Notes under the pieces: model-generated
What the model was told of the DNA's origin: nothing
Seen by the model: only the letters and a program-made list of their open reading frames with translations
Database searches by the model: none
Translations under genes and position numbers: made by a program
NCBI GenBank assembly: GCA_964035795.1
Contig: OZ038327.1
Coordinates: 986,936 to 1,050,935, forward strand
Source: Pterobdella sp. o SKG-2022
Taxonomy: Eukaryota; Annelida; Clitellata; Hirudinida; Piscicolidae
Direction of reading: 5' to 3'
DNA: 64,000 nt
In this document: positions 53,091-64,000 of the stretch, one piece after another
Position numbering within the stretch: position 1 is the stretch's first letter
Layout: every line of letters begins with the position of its first letter

Positions 53091-56000
53091 TTCTATTGGT
53101 TGGCTGGTGGTGGAAGCTTATTGGGTGAGAAATGATTTTTCTTCGATAATTAGAAGCAGTTTATTGGGTGAAGAAAGATTTTGCTTCAATATTTGAAAAA
53201 AATGTTGGAGGAAAATGGCTAGGTTGGTTGAGATGCTTTTTTGGTGGATGATAGCTTTCCTTCGATACAAATGATGATTTTTTGATAACTCTTTCTAAGG
53301 GAATTCAAGATGAAGTGCTAGTTTATTTCTCAAAAATAATTTTTCAAAACTTTTTCCCAATAGTTTAAAAAATGCTTTTCAAGATATGTGAGATGATTTT
53401 TATTCGAAAAGTTCAAATAATACAATAACACTATCGATAAAATGAAAAAGATATGTAGCTTTCAGATATAGTAACTGAAGAGAAATGAATTTCAAAATGA
53501 ACAATATGAACGCTTTTTTGGTATTGAGATAGAAAGAAGGGCTAATGAATGGATTAAGTAAAAAAAAAAATAAGTGAGAGGAAAGGAAACCAATTAAATG
53601 AAAGTAGAAGGAGGATGGGTACTAAAAATAGGATGCATAAAAAGGAAACGGAAGATTGTTTTCACTTCTTCTTTAGTTTTTTGGGTCAAACAGTCTGTAT
53701 GAGCAATTGGTTACTAATTAAGATTTTTTGGTTTTTTGATAATAGCAATAATAATCATTTCATTTCTTTCTTAATAATAATAATAATAATAAAAACATTA
53801 ATAATCATATGGTAATATCATTAACCATCATAAAAATAATAATAGAGATAATAATAAACTGAATTATTATTTTTAGTATAAAACTAATCAAAACATTTCA
53901 GTATAAAATCAATCACCATCAATCAATCAATGGTTGAATAGTAAGGGTGTTATTATTTGTATAATTATTATTAAATATATTATTCTTATTATTAAACCTA
54001 TTCTATAATAATAACTATTATGATTATTTTTTATAATAATTTCATTAGTTTTATTATTAGGATCAATATCATTTCTATTATTTGTTATTTAGAATATTAT
54101 TATTAACCTTATTTTTAAAAATCCATATTGTACTTATCAATAGATATACTATTAGATGAAATTCTTGTTTGTATTATTGTTATTATTATTCCATAAAATA
54201 AAAATTTATTGCATTCTTACTAAACTGACATCATAAAATAACTATTAACATTATTCTTATTGTTGTAACTATTGTTATTAATATTATTTGTAACTCTAGT
54301 AGCGTTATTATTATTTTTGTTTTATTATTATTATTGTTATAATTGGGCCTGTACATAATGCAAAAAAAAAAAGATAACTGAATTGCATATTTGACAATTT
54401 AATCAATAACTTATAAACGTTCAACGTCAAAGCTAAAAGAATAGTAACAGTAATAGTATTATAAACAACAAAAATAAAAAAATAATGATGACAAAAAAAC
54501 AAAAATAAGAATAATAACAAATATAATAAAATTAATAATACTATTCTTACAATTTCCAACACCTTAAAGTTGTAATATTGTATATATAATTTGAACAGCA
54601 TTATCAGTTGTACTATTGTAATCCATTCACAACATATGAATGCCAGGATTAGTGAATTATGGATCATAAGTTTATTGAATATAATTCTTATTTCAAATGC
54701 CACCCTTGTTGATATTATAAGAATTTTTATTATTATTATTATTGTTCATTTTATTAGTATTATTGCTATTATTATTATTATACTGCAGTGTCTTTTTTCT
54801 CACTTAGTTCTTTCATTCTTATTTGAATAAAAAAAAGTTAACTAAACTTTGAGAATGAAAAAGTGAATATATATAAATGTATTTAAAAAATAATTTATTA
54901 AAAATAGTATTATTAATCTTAATATAAATTAAAAATTTCAAATAAATATCATAAAAACATGCCTACAAAATTATAACTCTTGGAAGAATAGTATCAATCA
55001 TTGGAAAACAAAAATTTAGCTAAATATAAGGACTTATCAGTGAAATAGTAAGTATTCAATAATAATAAAAATAAAAACACTGTTAGAAATCAATAAAAAT
55101 AAGTTATCAACAATAATATTGGTAATGAATAAAAAAAATAAAAATGATTGATTATTTTTATTATTATGAATGCATCTACTATATTGGCACCTGAACAATA
55201 GTATTCATAATTGCAGGCCATTATGATTTTTTCTATTTTATTAAAACCGATTTAACACGCAAATAAAATTAATTTCAAATAATGATGTCATTTTTGGTTA
55301 TTTTTAAATATTTTTCTGGTGTAATGTTTCAAGAAATAAATTGAATTTCGGTGAAACGTGTCGTTTCAATGTGCCAATATTATGAAAAAATATTTTAATA
55401 TTTTTTAAAACATAAGTAATAATTTTTGAATCTAAAAGCCATTTTAGATTTATTCAGCAATTAATGAATATTTAATTAAATTTGCTAAAATGCAAGAAGC
55501 TTTACGTTACTGGTGTGAAAAAAAGATATTTTTTTTTGTAGTTCGGTATAATTTTGAAAATAAGCTTTTTAAATTTCACTTTAATTTCGGAAATTTATAG
55601 AATAAATTTTTATATTAATAAAGTAGAAGGTAAAACATTGATAGTAAATTTTAGTGAAATTACTTAATAAAGTTTTAATAAAAATGCCGCAAAATAATAA
55701 TAAAATTAATTAACGTACAGTTAAGTCCAAAAAGTGTTTCCACAAAATTCCAACAAAACGAAAATAAAGCACTTTACGAATTTTACTTAAATAGTCGTTT
55801 GCTAACTTTTATTCAACTTTAGCGCTTAAAAATTATTTAAAAAAAAAATATTTTATTATAATTTTTTTTTAATTTTTAATTAATTTTATAAAAAGAAATT
55901 AAAAAAAAAAACTAGTTAATTAATTTTTGAAAATTTTGGAAGTTAGTTGAATATTCGAAACTAAGCATTTTTCTAAAAGATAACTTAATTTTGTTTTATA

Positions 56001-56230
56001 AGCGAATTTTATAAACTTAGAATTAATATAAATAAGAATATCATTATATATTCTATTTTAGTTTATTTTTCTCATAAAACAAATACTTTATGTGCACTTT
56101 GAAGTTTTTAAATTTATACCTCACGATTTTGTAAAGTAAAGCATAAAAATTATTTTTTTCGAATTCGAAATATAATTTCGGAGAATAATTTTTTCACTTA
56201 AAACCAAGTTTCAAAAGAATTTTAAGAAAA
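53091..56230. promoter_or_regulatory. Divergent upstream region between spectrin and the 56-kb gene
   Basis: The start codons of the - strand spectrin gene and the + strand gene at 56,231 face away from each other across 3.1 kb, so both promoters should lie here. The part next to spectrin (53,091-53,650) is less repetitive. The middle (53,750-54,800) is ATT/AAT-rich. The part next to the second gene (54,830-56,230) is almost free of simple repeats and very AT-rich. I see no firm TATA or initiator element; the role is inferred from gene orientation. Confidence 0.5.
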
Positions 56231-59200
56231 ATGACTTCAGATTCCTGTAACTCAAAACTACATTGGAATGACCAAAAAAGACTACACCAAAATGGTTTAA
56301 TAAAAGAAACTTCCACAAGTAACGTCGATACAGAATTAAAAACAAAAAATCACCCTCAACACAAAAATGGCCTTATTTTCAAAAAAACCATTCCAGGAAC
56401 TTTATCGAACGTTCCGTCTGTTAGTTACTTCTACCCCGCTCAATCTAAAAATAATAGGAATAAATCGGCAAACGGCCACTCATCTGAAAATGGGGATGTA
56501 AAAGTGGACGAAGAGCGAATCTTACCAGTCCATCTCAACCCCATTCTTCTCCAAGACCTAAAAGACCGTCATTCCTCTGAGAAATTTCGACGTGAAAGCT
56601 TTAACCATCAAACAGAAAGTGGCGTAATAAGAGCAGCAGATGACATCCAAGATGGCGAATATGCTCAAACAACAGAACTTGAGTATGGGAAGGGCTTTGT
56701 TCAGAAATTATTGAACAGGTTAGTTACTACCTCTACTTATAAATCTCCCAATCATTTTCATAACATAACTATCAATGTAATAATATTTTTATAAGTAACC
56801 TATTTATAAAGATTATTATTTTTTCATCATCATTATTATTATTACCAAAACCTCTCAGGTTCAAATCCCTCTCCTACTCATCAACTCCAATTCCTTCTGA
56901 CTACCAAAAACCACCATTCTACCCTTCCAACTCACTATCACCACAAGTAGATAAAGTTACCGATAAAGTTTTCAACACTAAACAAGATGAGGGAAAAAAC
57001 ATCGATCACACTAAATATCATACTGGAGATAATATTTTACATGATAAAGAAGAAAATATACATAAATATAATGAAGAAACCAATAATAACAAATACAACT
57101 TAGACAGATTTGATAAACAAAATGACAATCACAAGATCAACAACACTGACAGTAACAATATATACAACAAAAGAGAAAAATACAATGTACCAAACAACAA
57201 AACAAACAAATACATTACAGAAAACAACAGTACAGACACTGTAACACACTCAACCAACACACAGTACAACCAGACAACCATCTCACCCAAACTTAATAAT
57301 ATACCTGGAGATAATCTTTCACCATTATTTAATCCCAAAGATAATACAAATAATAAAGATAAAAATAATGATAATGTAAATGAGTTCATGTTAAAATATA
57401 AGCAGATAACTAGCCATTATGATGATGATAAGAATAATAATGATATCGAGATTGAAAGCAACATTAATAATAAAAATAATAATTACATTAATAACTTGAA
57501 TAATTGGAGTAATATTCATACTGGTATTACCACTAACAATGATAAAGCTGATGATGATGATGTTTATGGAAAAATACCTTGTAATGATGATGATAACAAG
57601 AAAAATAATAATAATGATGATAATATAAATAATAAAAAAAATGTTAAAATTCCTATGAGTAATAATCGCAATAATTTTGATCAAAAATTTCATAATAAAA
57701 TTAATAATAAATTAATTAACAATAGGTTAAATTTCAAAGGTGAGAAACCAATTAACAATAACACCAATGATAATGATAGACTTCATGATGTCATAGGGGA
57801 AGAGGCCCATGACACCTCAAACTCTGTGTCTAATACCTTGTGTATGTTTGATAAGCTGTTCTGTAATAAAAAAAAGCCCACATCACCTCTCACTCATCCA
57901 CCTCCTTCATCATTCACTCATCCAACATCATCATCTTCCTTCACTTATCCAACCATTTTTTATTCACCCATATCATCACCACGTAATAGTCACAACCCAT
58001 CATCATCTAATTATTTACCATCAATAAAATCATCAACCTCATGCGCTCATTTGAGATCATCATCATCTGGTATCCATGCCACCATCTCATCATCTATTAA
58101 TAATAATCACACTACCCCATCATCATCAACTGTCTTTTCTACTGTCACAACATCATCATCATCTCCTCACCAAGCCTCAAACCCCCAAGCCTATTTCACC
58201 CCTAATTATCTTTTCACCAATAGTAAGCAGCAGAACCTTTATGACGTTAATAATACCAAGACAAAGGACACCAATAACATGGATAAATACAAAAATGGTG
58301 AAAATGAATACAAGATAGTTACCATTAGAAACAATGATGGCGTCTATCCTGACGTTGTACCGAGGAGGAGTAATATAAATGATATTATTGATGATGATTC
58401 TTCAATAAAATCACCATTAAACTCAGTGCCTAAAAACAACCAATCAGAAACGAGCAAATCGTCAACGTTTAAAACCACTTTGACAAGACCCACTACTACA
58501 GCGGTTACATCTGCGGTAAAAACTAGTGTCTACGCTACTACTCCTACTACTGTTACAGCTACTGTTGATACCACTACTGCTACTAAACGCGTTACTATCA
58601 CATCAACCCGATCACCTCTATCACCCTTAAAGCCAATAACAACAACTACTACATTTCCATGTCCCAATCCCCCTTCCACACCACCCAATATTTATTTAAC
58701 AGAACCCACCCCGCCCAAGCAAGCACCTAGGGTATGTGTGATTGAGCCCACGCCCAGAAAAATATGGCTGACAAACGGACCGGAAACGGAAACAGTAACT
58801 ACCGACGTGTTGGCGTTGCCATCGAGATCCCGAAAGAAAAGACAGGAAAAAACGCCTAAATCTCCTACTGAAGATTCCACTACCACAAACCACAACACAT
58901 TCCCTACTACTTGTGCGCTATCTTTCACATCAAAATCGACCACACCACCCATTAACACTACAAGCTCTATTGATAAAACAACAACCTCACAACCTACCGC
59001 TACTACTACTGAATCTTCGCAACCCACCATTACTATAATCAAATCTACACAACCACCCACCAACACTACATCATCAACAGTTGTCAGACCAGGAAAACTT
59101 CTCATCAGAGCGGCGTCAGGTCAAAAAAGCAAAGTCCTCAACTACAATGACGTCACTACGTCGGAATTCTTGCCTACCTCTAAGCATATTCTAGAAGAAC

Positions 59201-59915
59201 TCGATTTGATTGACACCTCCTCCAGCCAATTAACACCCCCGCAAATCATTGGGGGCGGGGTCGTCGTGGGAAAGTCTATGCTAACCAAGAGTAGAAAAAG
59301 CGCCCAGGTGGTTTTATTGTTTTTTCTTTTATTCATATTGTTGATTTCTTGTTATTTACCTTATTATCACGTTTATTTTTATTTAGTTTTTATTATTATC
59401 AACAATATTAATATCTTGTTGTTGTTATTATTATTATTATTATTCCCCAACAGCCACTGAGGTTTGAAGAGCAGGTAACCACCCACGTATACCCGTCTGA
59501 AGAATGTATTGCTGCCATGTACCAAGGTGGGTGGCTGTTATTCTTTTTATTTTTGTTATTGATATTATTATTATTGTTATTGTTTTTATTCTTATTTTTA
59601 TCATTAGCTTTGTTCACATATTTTTTGTTGCTTATATTTGAATACTCATATTTATCATTATACTAATAATTTCCATCAAAACTAATATTCATCATTCTAA
59701 TAAGGATATTCTTTGTGTTACTATTAATATATGATAATGAAAATGAATGGCGTTTCACATGAATAATACACTCAACCTACGCAGACCAAGAGAGCAGCAA
59801 CAATGATAACAAGAATAATAACAATCACAATAATATTAAAATAAAAAATAATAATATAAAGAGTAATAATATAAATGATAATAACATAAATAATAATAAT
59901 ATTCAGTTCGTCTGA
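56231..59915 (+). CDS. Unrecognised disordered Asn/Ser/Thr-rich protein, four coding exons
   Basis: Exons 56231-56718, 56859-59307, 59454-59526 and 59785-59915 join in phases 2, 0 and 1 to about 1,046 aa, stop TGA at 59,913. I do not recognise the family. The N-terminal 190 residues look most constrained: VPSVSYFYPAQS, ERILPVHLNPILLQDLKDRH and EYGKGFVQKLLNRFKSLS, the last spanning intron 1. The middle is low-complexity, with Asn/Asp runs from AAT/GAT codons, then Ser/Pro/His and Thr-rich blocks. A second conserved-looking part is PGKLLIRAASGQKSK to the short exon 3, PLRFEEQVTTHVYPSEE, which resembles, loosely, PP1-docking and tyrosine-proline motifs in actin-associated taperin/phostensin proteins. 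That link is weak. The protein ends in an Asn-rich tail, NNNIQFV. No signal peptide or membrane segment; the Leu-rich end of the exon 2 open frame is intron. Confidence 0.78.
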
Positions 59916-62900
59916 TATTCTTAAACATCCCGCGTCTTTTTTATCCTTTTTGACCTTATTTAGATGCTTTTTACTCTTTCCTGGAGATTGTGTGTGTGTA
60001 TGCGTGTTTGTGAATAAATTTTTGAGTGCGTGGGTGTTTTATGTGTCAAATGCAAATTAAGCTTACAAAAGACCACTCAACCAACATATTTTGAATAACA
60101 ACAAAGATAACTTATTTGAGCGTATTTTTGTTACTATTTTTATTTTTATATCGACATATAGAATTGTCGTCTTTTCCCATCTTTATATCCATTCCCAGCT
60201 ATTTATCGCTGTTATCGTTATTATTATTATTATTATTTGACTTGTTGTTATTCTTATGTTCATTATTATTATTTTTATTATTCTTATTATAATTATTGTT
60301 GTTCTTATTCGAAGGTTGAACTCTCACGTGTGGTAAAATTTGATATTTCGATGCTGATTCTTTCCAATTTACTTAATCATCACTATTATTATTATTCTTA
60401 TTATTTTATTTTTATTTCATTATTATTTAATCTCATTTTTAGCTTTTATTTTTTTAATAGTTTATTTTTTTTTTTAAATGCTGTTTACTACTGTTGTTAT
60501 TTTTATTATTGCTTTTGATATTTTTCACCTAAATGATGACAGCGTTTGTAAAGTTTCTACCTTCCAGACGGCCCTACCGTTGTTACTGACATTATTAATC
60601 TTATATAAGTACACATTATTATTTTTTTTATTATAATTGTTGTTATTATTATTACCCAACCGTTTTATTTGCATTATTACTTTTATATAAGTACAAAAAT
60701 TATTATTGTTATTATAAAAACCTTTATTATTATTGTTATTATAAAAACCTTTATTATTATTGTTATTATAAAAACCTTTATTATTGTTATTATTATAAAA
60801 ACCTTTATTATTATTATTATTATTATAGAAACTTAATCCCCATTTATAATCATGCTCATGCTGACGATGGTGGTTGGAGGGCTAATAACATGCTAATGTG
60901 ATCATTATTTTTTATCTTTTTATTTTTTTTATAATTTCTCATTGTTTTTTTTTTATTTTTATTGTTCACTATTATAATTTCTCATTTTTTTTATTGATTA
61001 GTGCGTTGTTTCATATTAATATTTGTAATTATTGTTCTTATTCTTATTCACTGTTATCATTATTTTTATTTTTTTTCTTTTTTTGTCATTTGTACTTTTT
61101 GAATCTTTGTTTCCATAATTGTTGTTATCTTCATCTTCGACATGTCCCATAGTGAATTTGATATTTATATCCATATAAAATCATATTTGTTTACACTTTA
61201 TTATTATTATTATTATTTTTATATTTTTGTTACTATTATTATTGTTGTTATTGCTATGATCCCAATCTATCTCATCGATACTATTATTATGAACTTCCAA
61301 TTTATATTTAGACATTCAAACAGTTTATATGTGTCTGTAAATCCTATTATTATTCTTATTTTTTTTTGTATTCTTATTCTTTTTTTCACTAATTATTATT
61401 ACCTTAAAATGATTGCTTTCATTTTGCAATGTAAATCCCACATCTGCAATAAACAAACCCAGTTACTATCTAATATTTTTTTTTTTTTTGTTATTTTTAT
61501 TATTGCTGATTATTGTTGTTTTATTTATTATTATTTTATTTTGATATTTATGTATTTTTTCTTGATTTTATTTCCCTATTTAGCTTTTTTGCATGTGATT
61601 TTCTTGTTTCAATTTGCGCTTCATAATTTCACTACGTTTATTATTATCGTCGTTCTTACCATTTTTTCATTATTGTTGATTGTTTTTTTTTATTTTTTTT
61701 TTTCTATTTTATTTTTATAATTTTTTTTTCATTACTGTTGTTTTTTTAAATATTATTTTTTTCTTTATTATTATTATTCTCGAAAATTATTCACGGTTTG
61801 TTTCAATTGCCAGTATTTAATTTTTTTTATTTTTCTTGTTCATCTTGTCAATGTTTTCTACTTAATTCTTTCTTAACATTCTTCATACATATTTACATCA
61901 CAAAATTGCTTGTCTCATTTCTCTCATCTTTATAGTTAACATTTTTATATCAACGTCTTGTTATTCAATAAATATTATATTTTCGTTCTCTTTGTTTCCA
62001 TAGTAATATTATTTTCTTGCTTTTATTTAGTTTCATTATTTTCTTTTTATATCGTTTTTGTATTTTATTTTTTTTTGTTTTTTTTTATTCTTGTTTTTCC
62101 TTCTTCATCACTTTATATTGATTTTATACGACTTCTATACAATCCTACTTTTGCTGAATTTTGTGCTTGTTCGTCATCATCATCACCTCCATTATCATCG
62201 TAATCATCATCATCACCACATTATACACATTATATCTTCATCATACCATTATCACCCTCACCTCAGTATGATTATAATATAACCATCCTTACCACTTGTA
62301 TATCAATTTCATTTCCATCTATTTCCACCATATATAACTTCATATAACTATTCATTATCATTATTGTGAATGTCATCATTATCATACCCGTCAGCACATC
62401 ATCACCAAACCCCATCATCATCATCACCACCACATCTTATCTTAATGGCAATCCCAAAATACAACCAGCCAACTCCACCAACATTATCATATCTCTACCT
62501 TCATAATCAAATTTCAATCTACTTTTATATTTTAATGACGTCATTTATCGCGATTTAGTGTCTTTGGTGGCACTTTGTATCGAGTTCACTTTTTACATCT
62601 CGCTTCGAGTAACGGCCATTTTTAGAGGTGGGGTTTCAAGTTTTGATCACTATTAATCTACGGCTGATAGATAGATAATTGAGTAGGCAACTAGATATAT
62701 AGTTACCGTTAAGGTGATTAAATATAGTGATAAAGTGATTGATATAACTAATGATAGATAAGTTAACAAAAAACTAGATAGAAACTGGTTTAATGGGCAG
62801 ATATGTAACTAAACAGATGCAAACAACAATGTTGACACACAAATCGATTGATAGATAACGCCATGAGACAATTTGATTGGTTGAGCAAGCCAGCCAATGA

Positions 62901-63370
62901 GGAAAGGCCGCGTAAGATTGAGAAAATCATGCTGGACCCCACCCCTGTTTTTATAGCAATCTCTTCCACTTTTAATCCTTGTGATTTTGAGACTAAACAC
63001 ATAATTTGTTCTGGCTTTTTTTTTTTAAATATAAAATTAATTTTCAAAAAATCACCTTTAAACTTATTTGAAGAACAATAATCATTTAAAAATTAATTTA
63101 ATAATTAAAACAGCCAATATGAGGGTGAATAATAAATAACAGAGTGAAAATCATTGAGACAAGTGCAAATGAGGCTTCAGACATGCTGAACAAAGCTATG
63201 GTCAAAAAAACTTTATAATGCTTATTTAAGATATGGTCCTTCAAGCCTCGCATGAATATTCCACATTGAAGCGTTAACTTTCTCTCATTTAATTAACTAA
63301 TAAACCTTGTTTTAAACTCTCCCGCCAAAAAAAATCAATAAATCTACTCAACATAAACACACCGCCATTT
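59916..63370. other. Tail-to-tail intergenic region, AT-rich
   Basis: It lies between the 3' ends of the 56-kb gene (+) and PIG-F (-). Most of it is T-rich on the + strand (60,000-62,150), with a 27-bp tandem repeat near 60,700-60,826 and CATCATCAC-rich sequence at 62,170-62,430. From 62,530 to 63,000 base composition is more balanced, and 62,850-62,990 is unusually GC-rich for this window, but I find no exon there. The 3' UTRs of both genes are expected here. Confidence 0.6.
60700..60826. repeat. 27-bp AT-rich tandem repeat
   Basis: Four to five copies of TTTATTATTATTGTTATTATAAAAACC, with small changes in the last. Confidence 0.85.
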
Positions 63371-63840
63371 TTACAAGGCCTTCTTATAACTCTTGTATGG
63401 ATGCTGTATGGTATTGATCGATGACGTCACCAAACCGATCATTTGACCCAAGATGGCTCCTATCACGCAGCTTATTGGCCAGACCTGTGGTGGTGATGAT
63501 GAAGTAGAGGTGAAAAAGTGATGATAGTGAAGAAAATGTATATCTAATATTCTTCTTCAATCATCAACCTCTCCCGATTAAATGGACCTATCCCATGTTA
63601 CAATCTAAATCTCACCATTCCACCCCTAACCTTACCTAACCCTAATCTTACCACCACCCAATTATCATATTCACCATCCTATTCTAAATCTCACTACCAT
63701 TAACGTTCATACCTAATTTTACCACTCCTTATTGACCCCCTCCTACCTGCCATGGCACATCCCAGTCTAAGGGGATAGGAACAGCACCCAGCCATAATCC
63801 CACTAGAGTGCATATCAGCTCTGTGTTTTTTTCAGGGATG
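63371..63840 (-). CDS. PIG-F, GPI ethanolamine-phosphate transferase subunit (3' end only)
   Basis: Two exons, 63747-63840 and 63371-63484, join in phase 0 to encode the last 68 or so residues. PIG-F is a multi-pass ER membrane protein that partners the PIG-O/PIG-G ethanolamine-phosphate transferases in GPI-anchor synthesis. The join reads [29 protein letters not shown], the C-terminal PIG-F signature. Two hydrophobic segments are visible (around LICTLVGLWLGA and [16 protein letters not shown]). The short tail HPYKSYKKAL ends in lysines, as expected of an ER protein. The upstream exons lie past the right edge of the window; 63,841-64,000 is AT-rich intron. The acceptors are at 63,841 and 63,485. 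Confidence 0.92.
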
Positions 63841-64000
63841 CTGAGATGGTGATCATAATTATAATTTTAATAATAATAATATGAACTAAATATATTATTT
63901 AAATTATAAAAAAATTAAAAATTATAATATTAATTATTATAATTTTTAATTTTTAAAAAATAAAAGATAGTTATACAATTAGTTTTTTATAAAAAATATA

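Noticed and set aside
59308..59460. Hydrophobic Leu/Ile-rich end of the long open frame at 57-59 kb, suggesting a membrane anchor
   Set aside because: A donor follows the Gln codon at 59,307 and a good acceptor precedes 59,454; the hydrophobic part is T-rich intron.
62790..63047. 85-residue minus-strand open frame (contains KVEEIAIKTGVGSS)
   Set aside because: No splice or phase link to the PIG-F exons, no recognised family, and one end is poly-Lys from an A-run; support is too weak.

Overview
The window is animal nuclear DNA. It is very AT-rich and full of AAT/ATT, CA/TG, TAC and GATA-type simple repeats. Protein-coding genes are cut into many short exons joined by GT-AG introns. There are no bacterial operons, CRISPR arrays or phage genes. 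The gene content (a heavy beta-spectrin, an SLC16 transporter and a GPI-anchor gene) and the short repeat-filled introns fit an invertebrate bilaterian. A spiralian such as a leech or other annelid is my guess, but I cannot prove it from this sequence.

Layout. (1) 1-5,683: AT-rich repeat-laden DNA with no gene I can support. (2) 5,684-10,078, + strand: a five-exon monocarboxylate-transporter-like (SLC16) gene with a very large cytoplasmic loop. (3) 10,079-13,720: tail-to-tail intergenic DNA with decayed repeats. (4) 13,721-53,090, - strand: one giant gene of 103 coding exons for beta-heavy spectrin (about 4,127 aa): N-terminal extension, two calponin-homology domains, a long rod of spectrin repeats, an SH3 domain inserted in an early repeat, a PH domain and a proline/glutamine-rich tail. 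I traced every exon by splice sites and reading phase, and the frame holds from start to stop. (5) 53,091-56,230: a shared upstream region between divergent genes. (6) 56,231-59,915, + strand: a four-exon gene for a disordered Asn/Ser/Thr-rich protein of about 1,046 aa that I do not recognise. (7) 59,916-63,370: AT-rich intergenic DNA. (8) 63,371-63,840, - strand: the last two exons of a PIG-F (GPI-anchor synthesis) gene whose 5' part lies beyond the right edge.

The genes do not form a pathway. Beta-heavy spectrin is a membrane-skeleton crosslinker, the SLC16 protein a plasma-membrane carrier and PIG-F an ER enzyme subunit. The most striking shared feature is in the introns. Many begin with a long G/T-rich tract at the donor and end with a long A/C-rich tract at the acceptor, in genes on both strands, so the two ends of the pre-mRNA intron are broadly complementary. 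In several introns a CA or TG microsatellite touches, or is, the splice site. A two-copy dispersed element sits in two spectrin introns.
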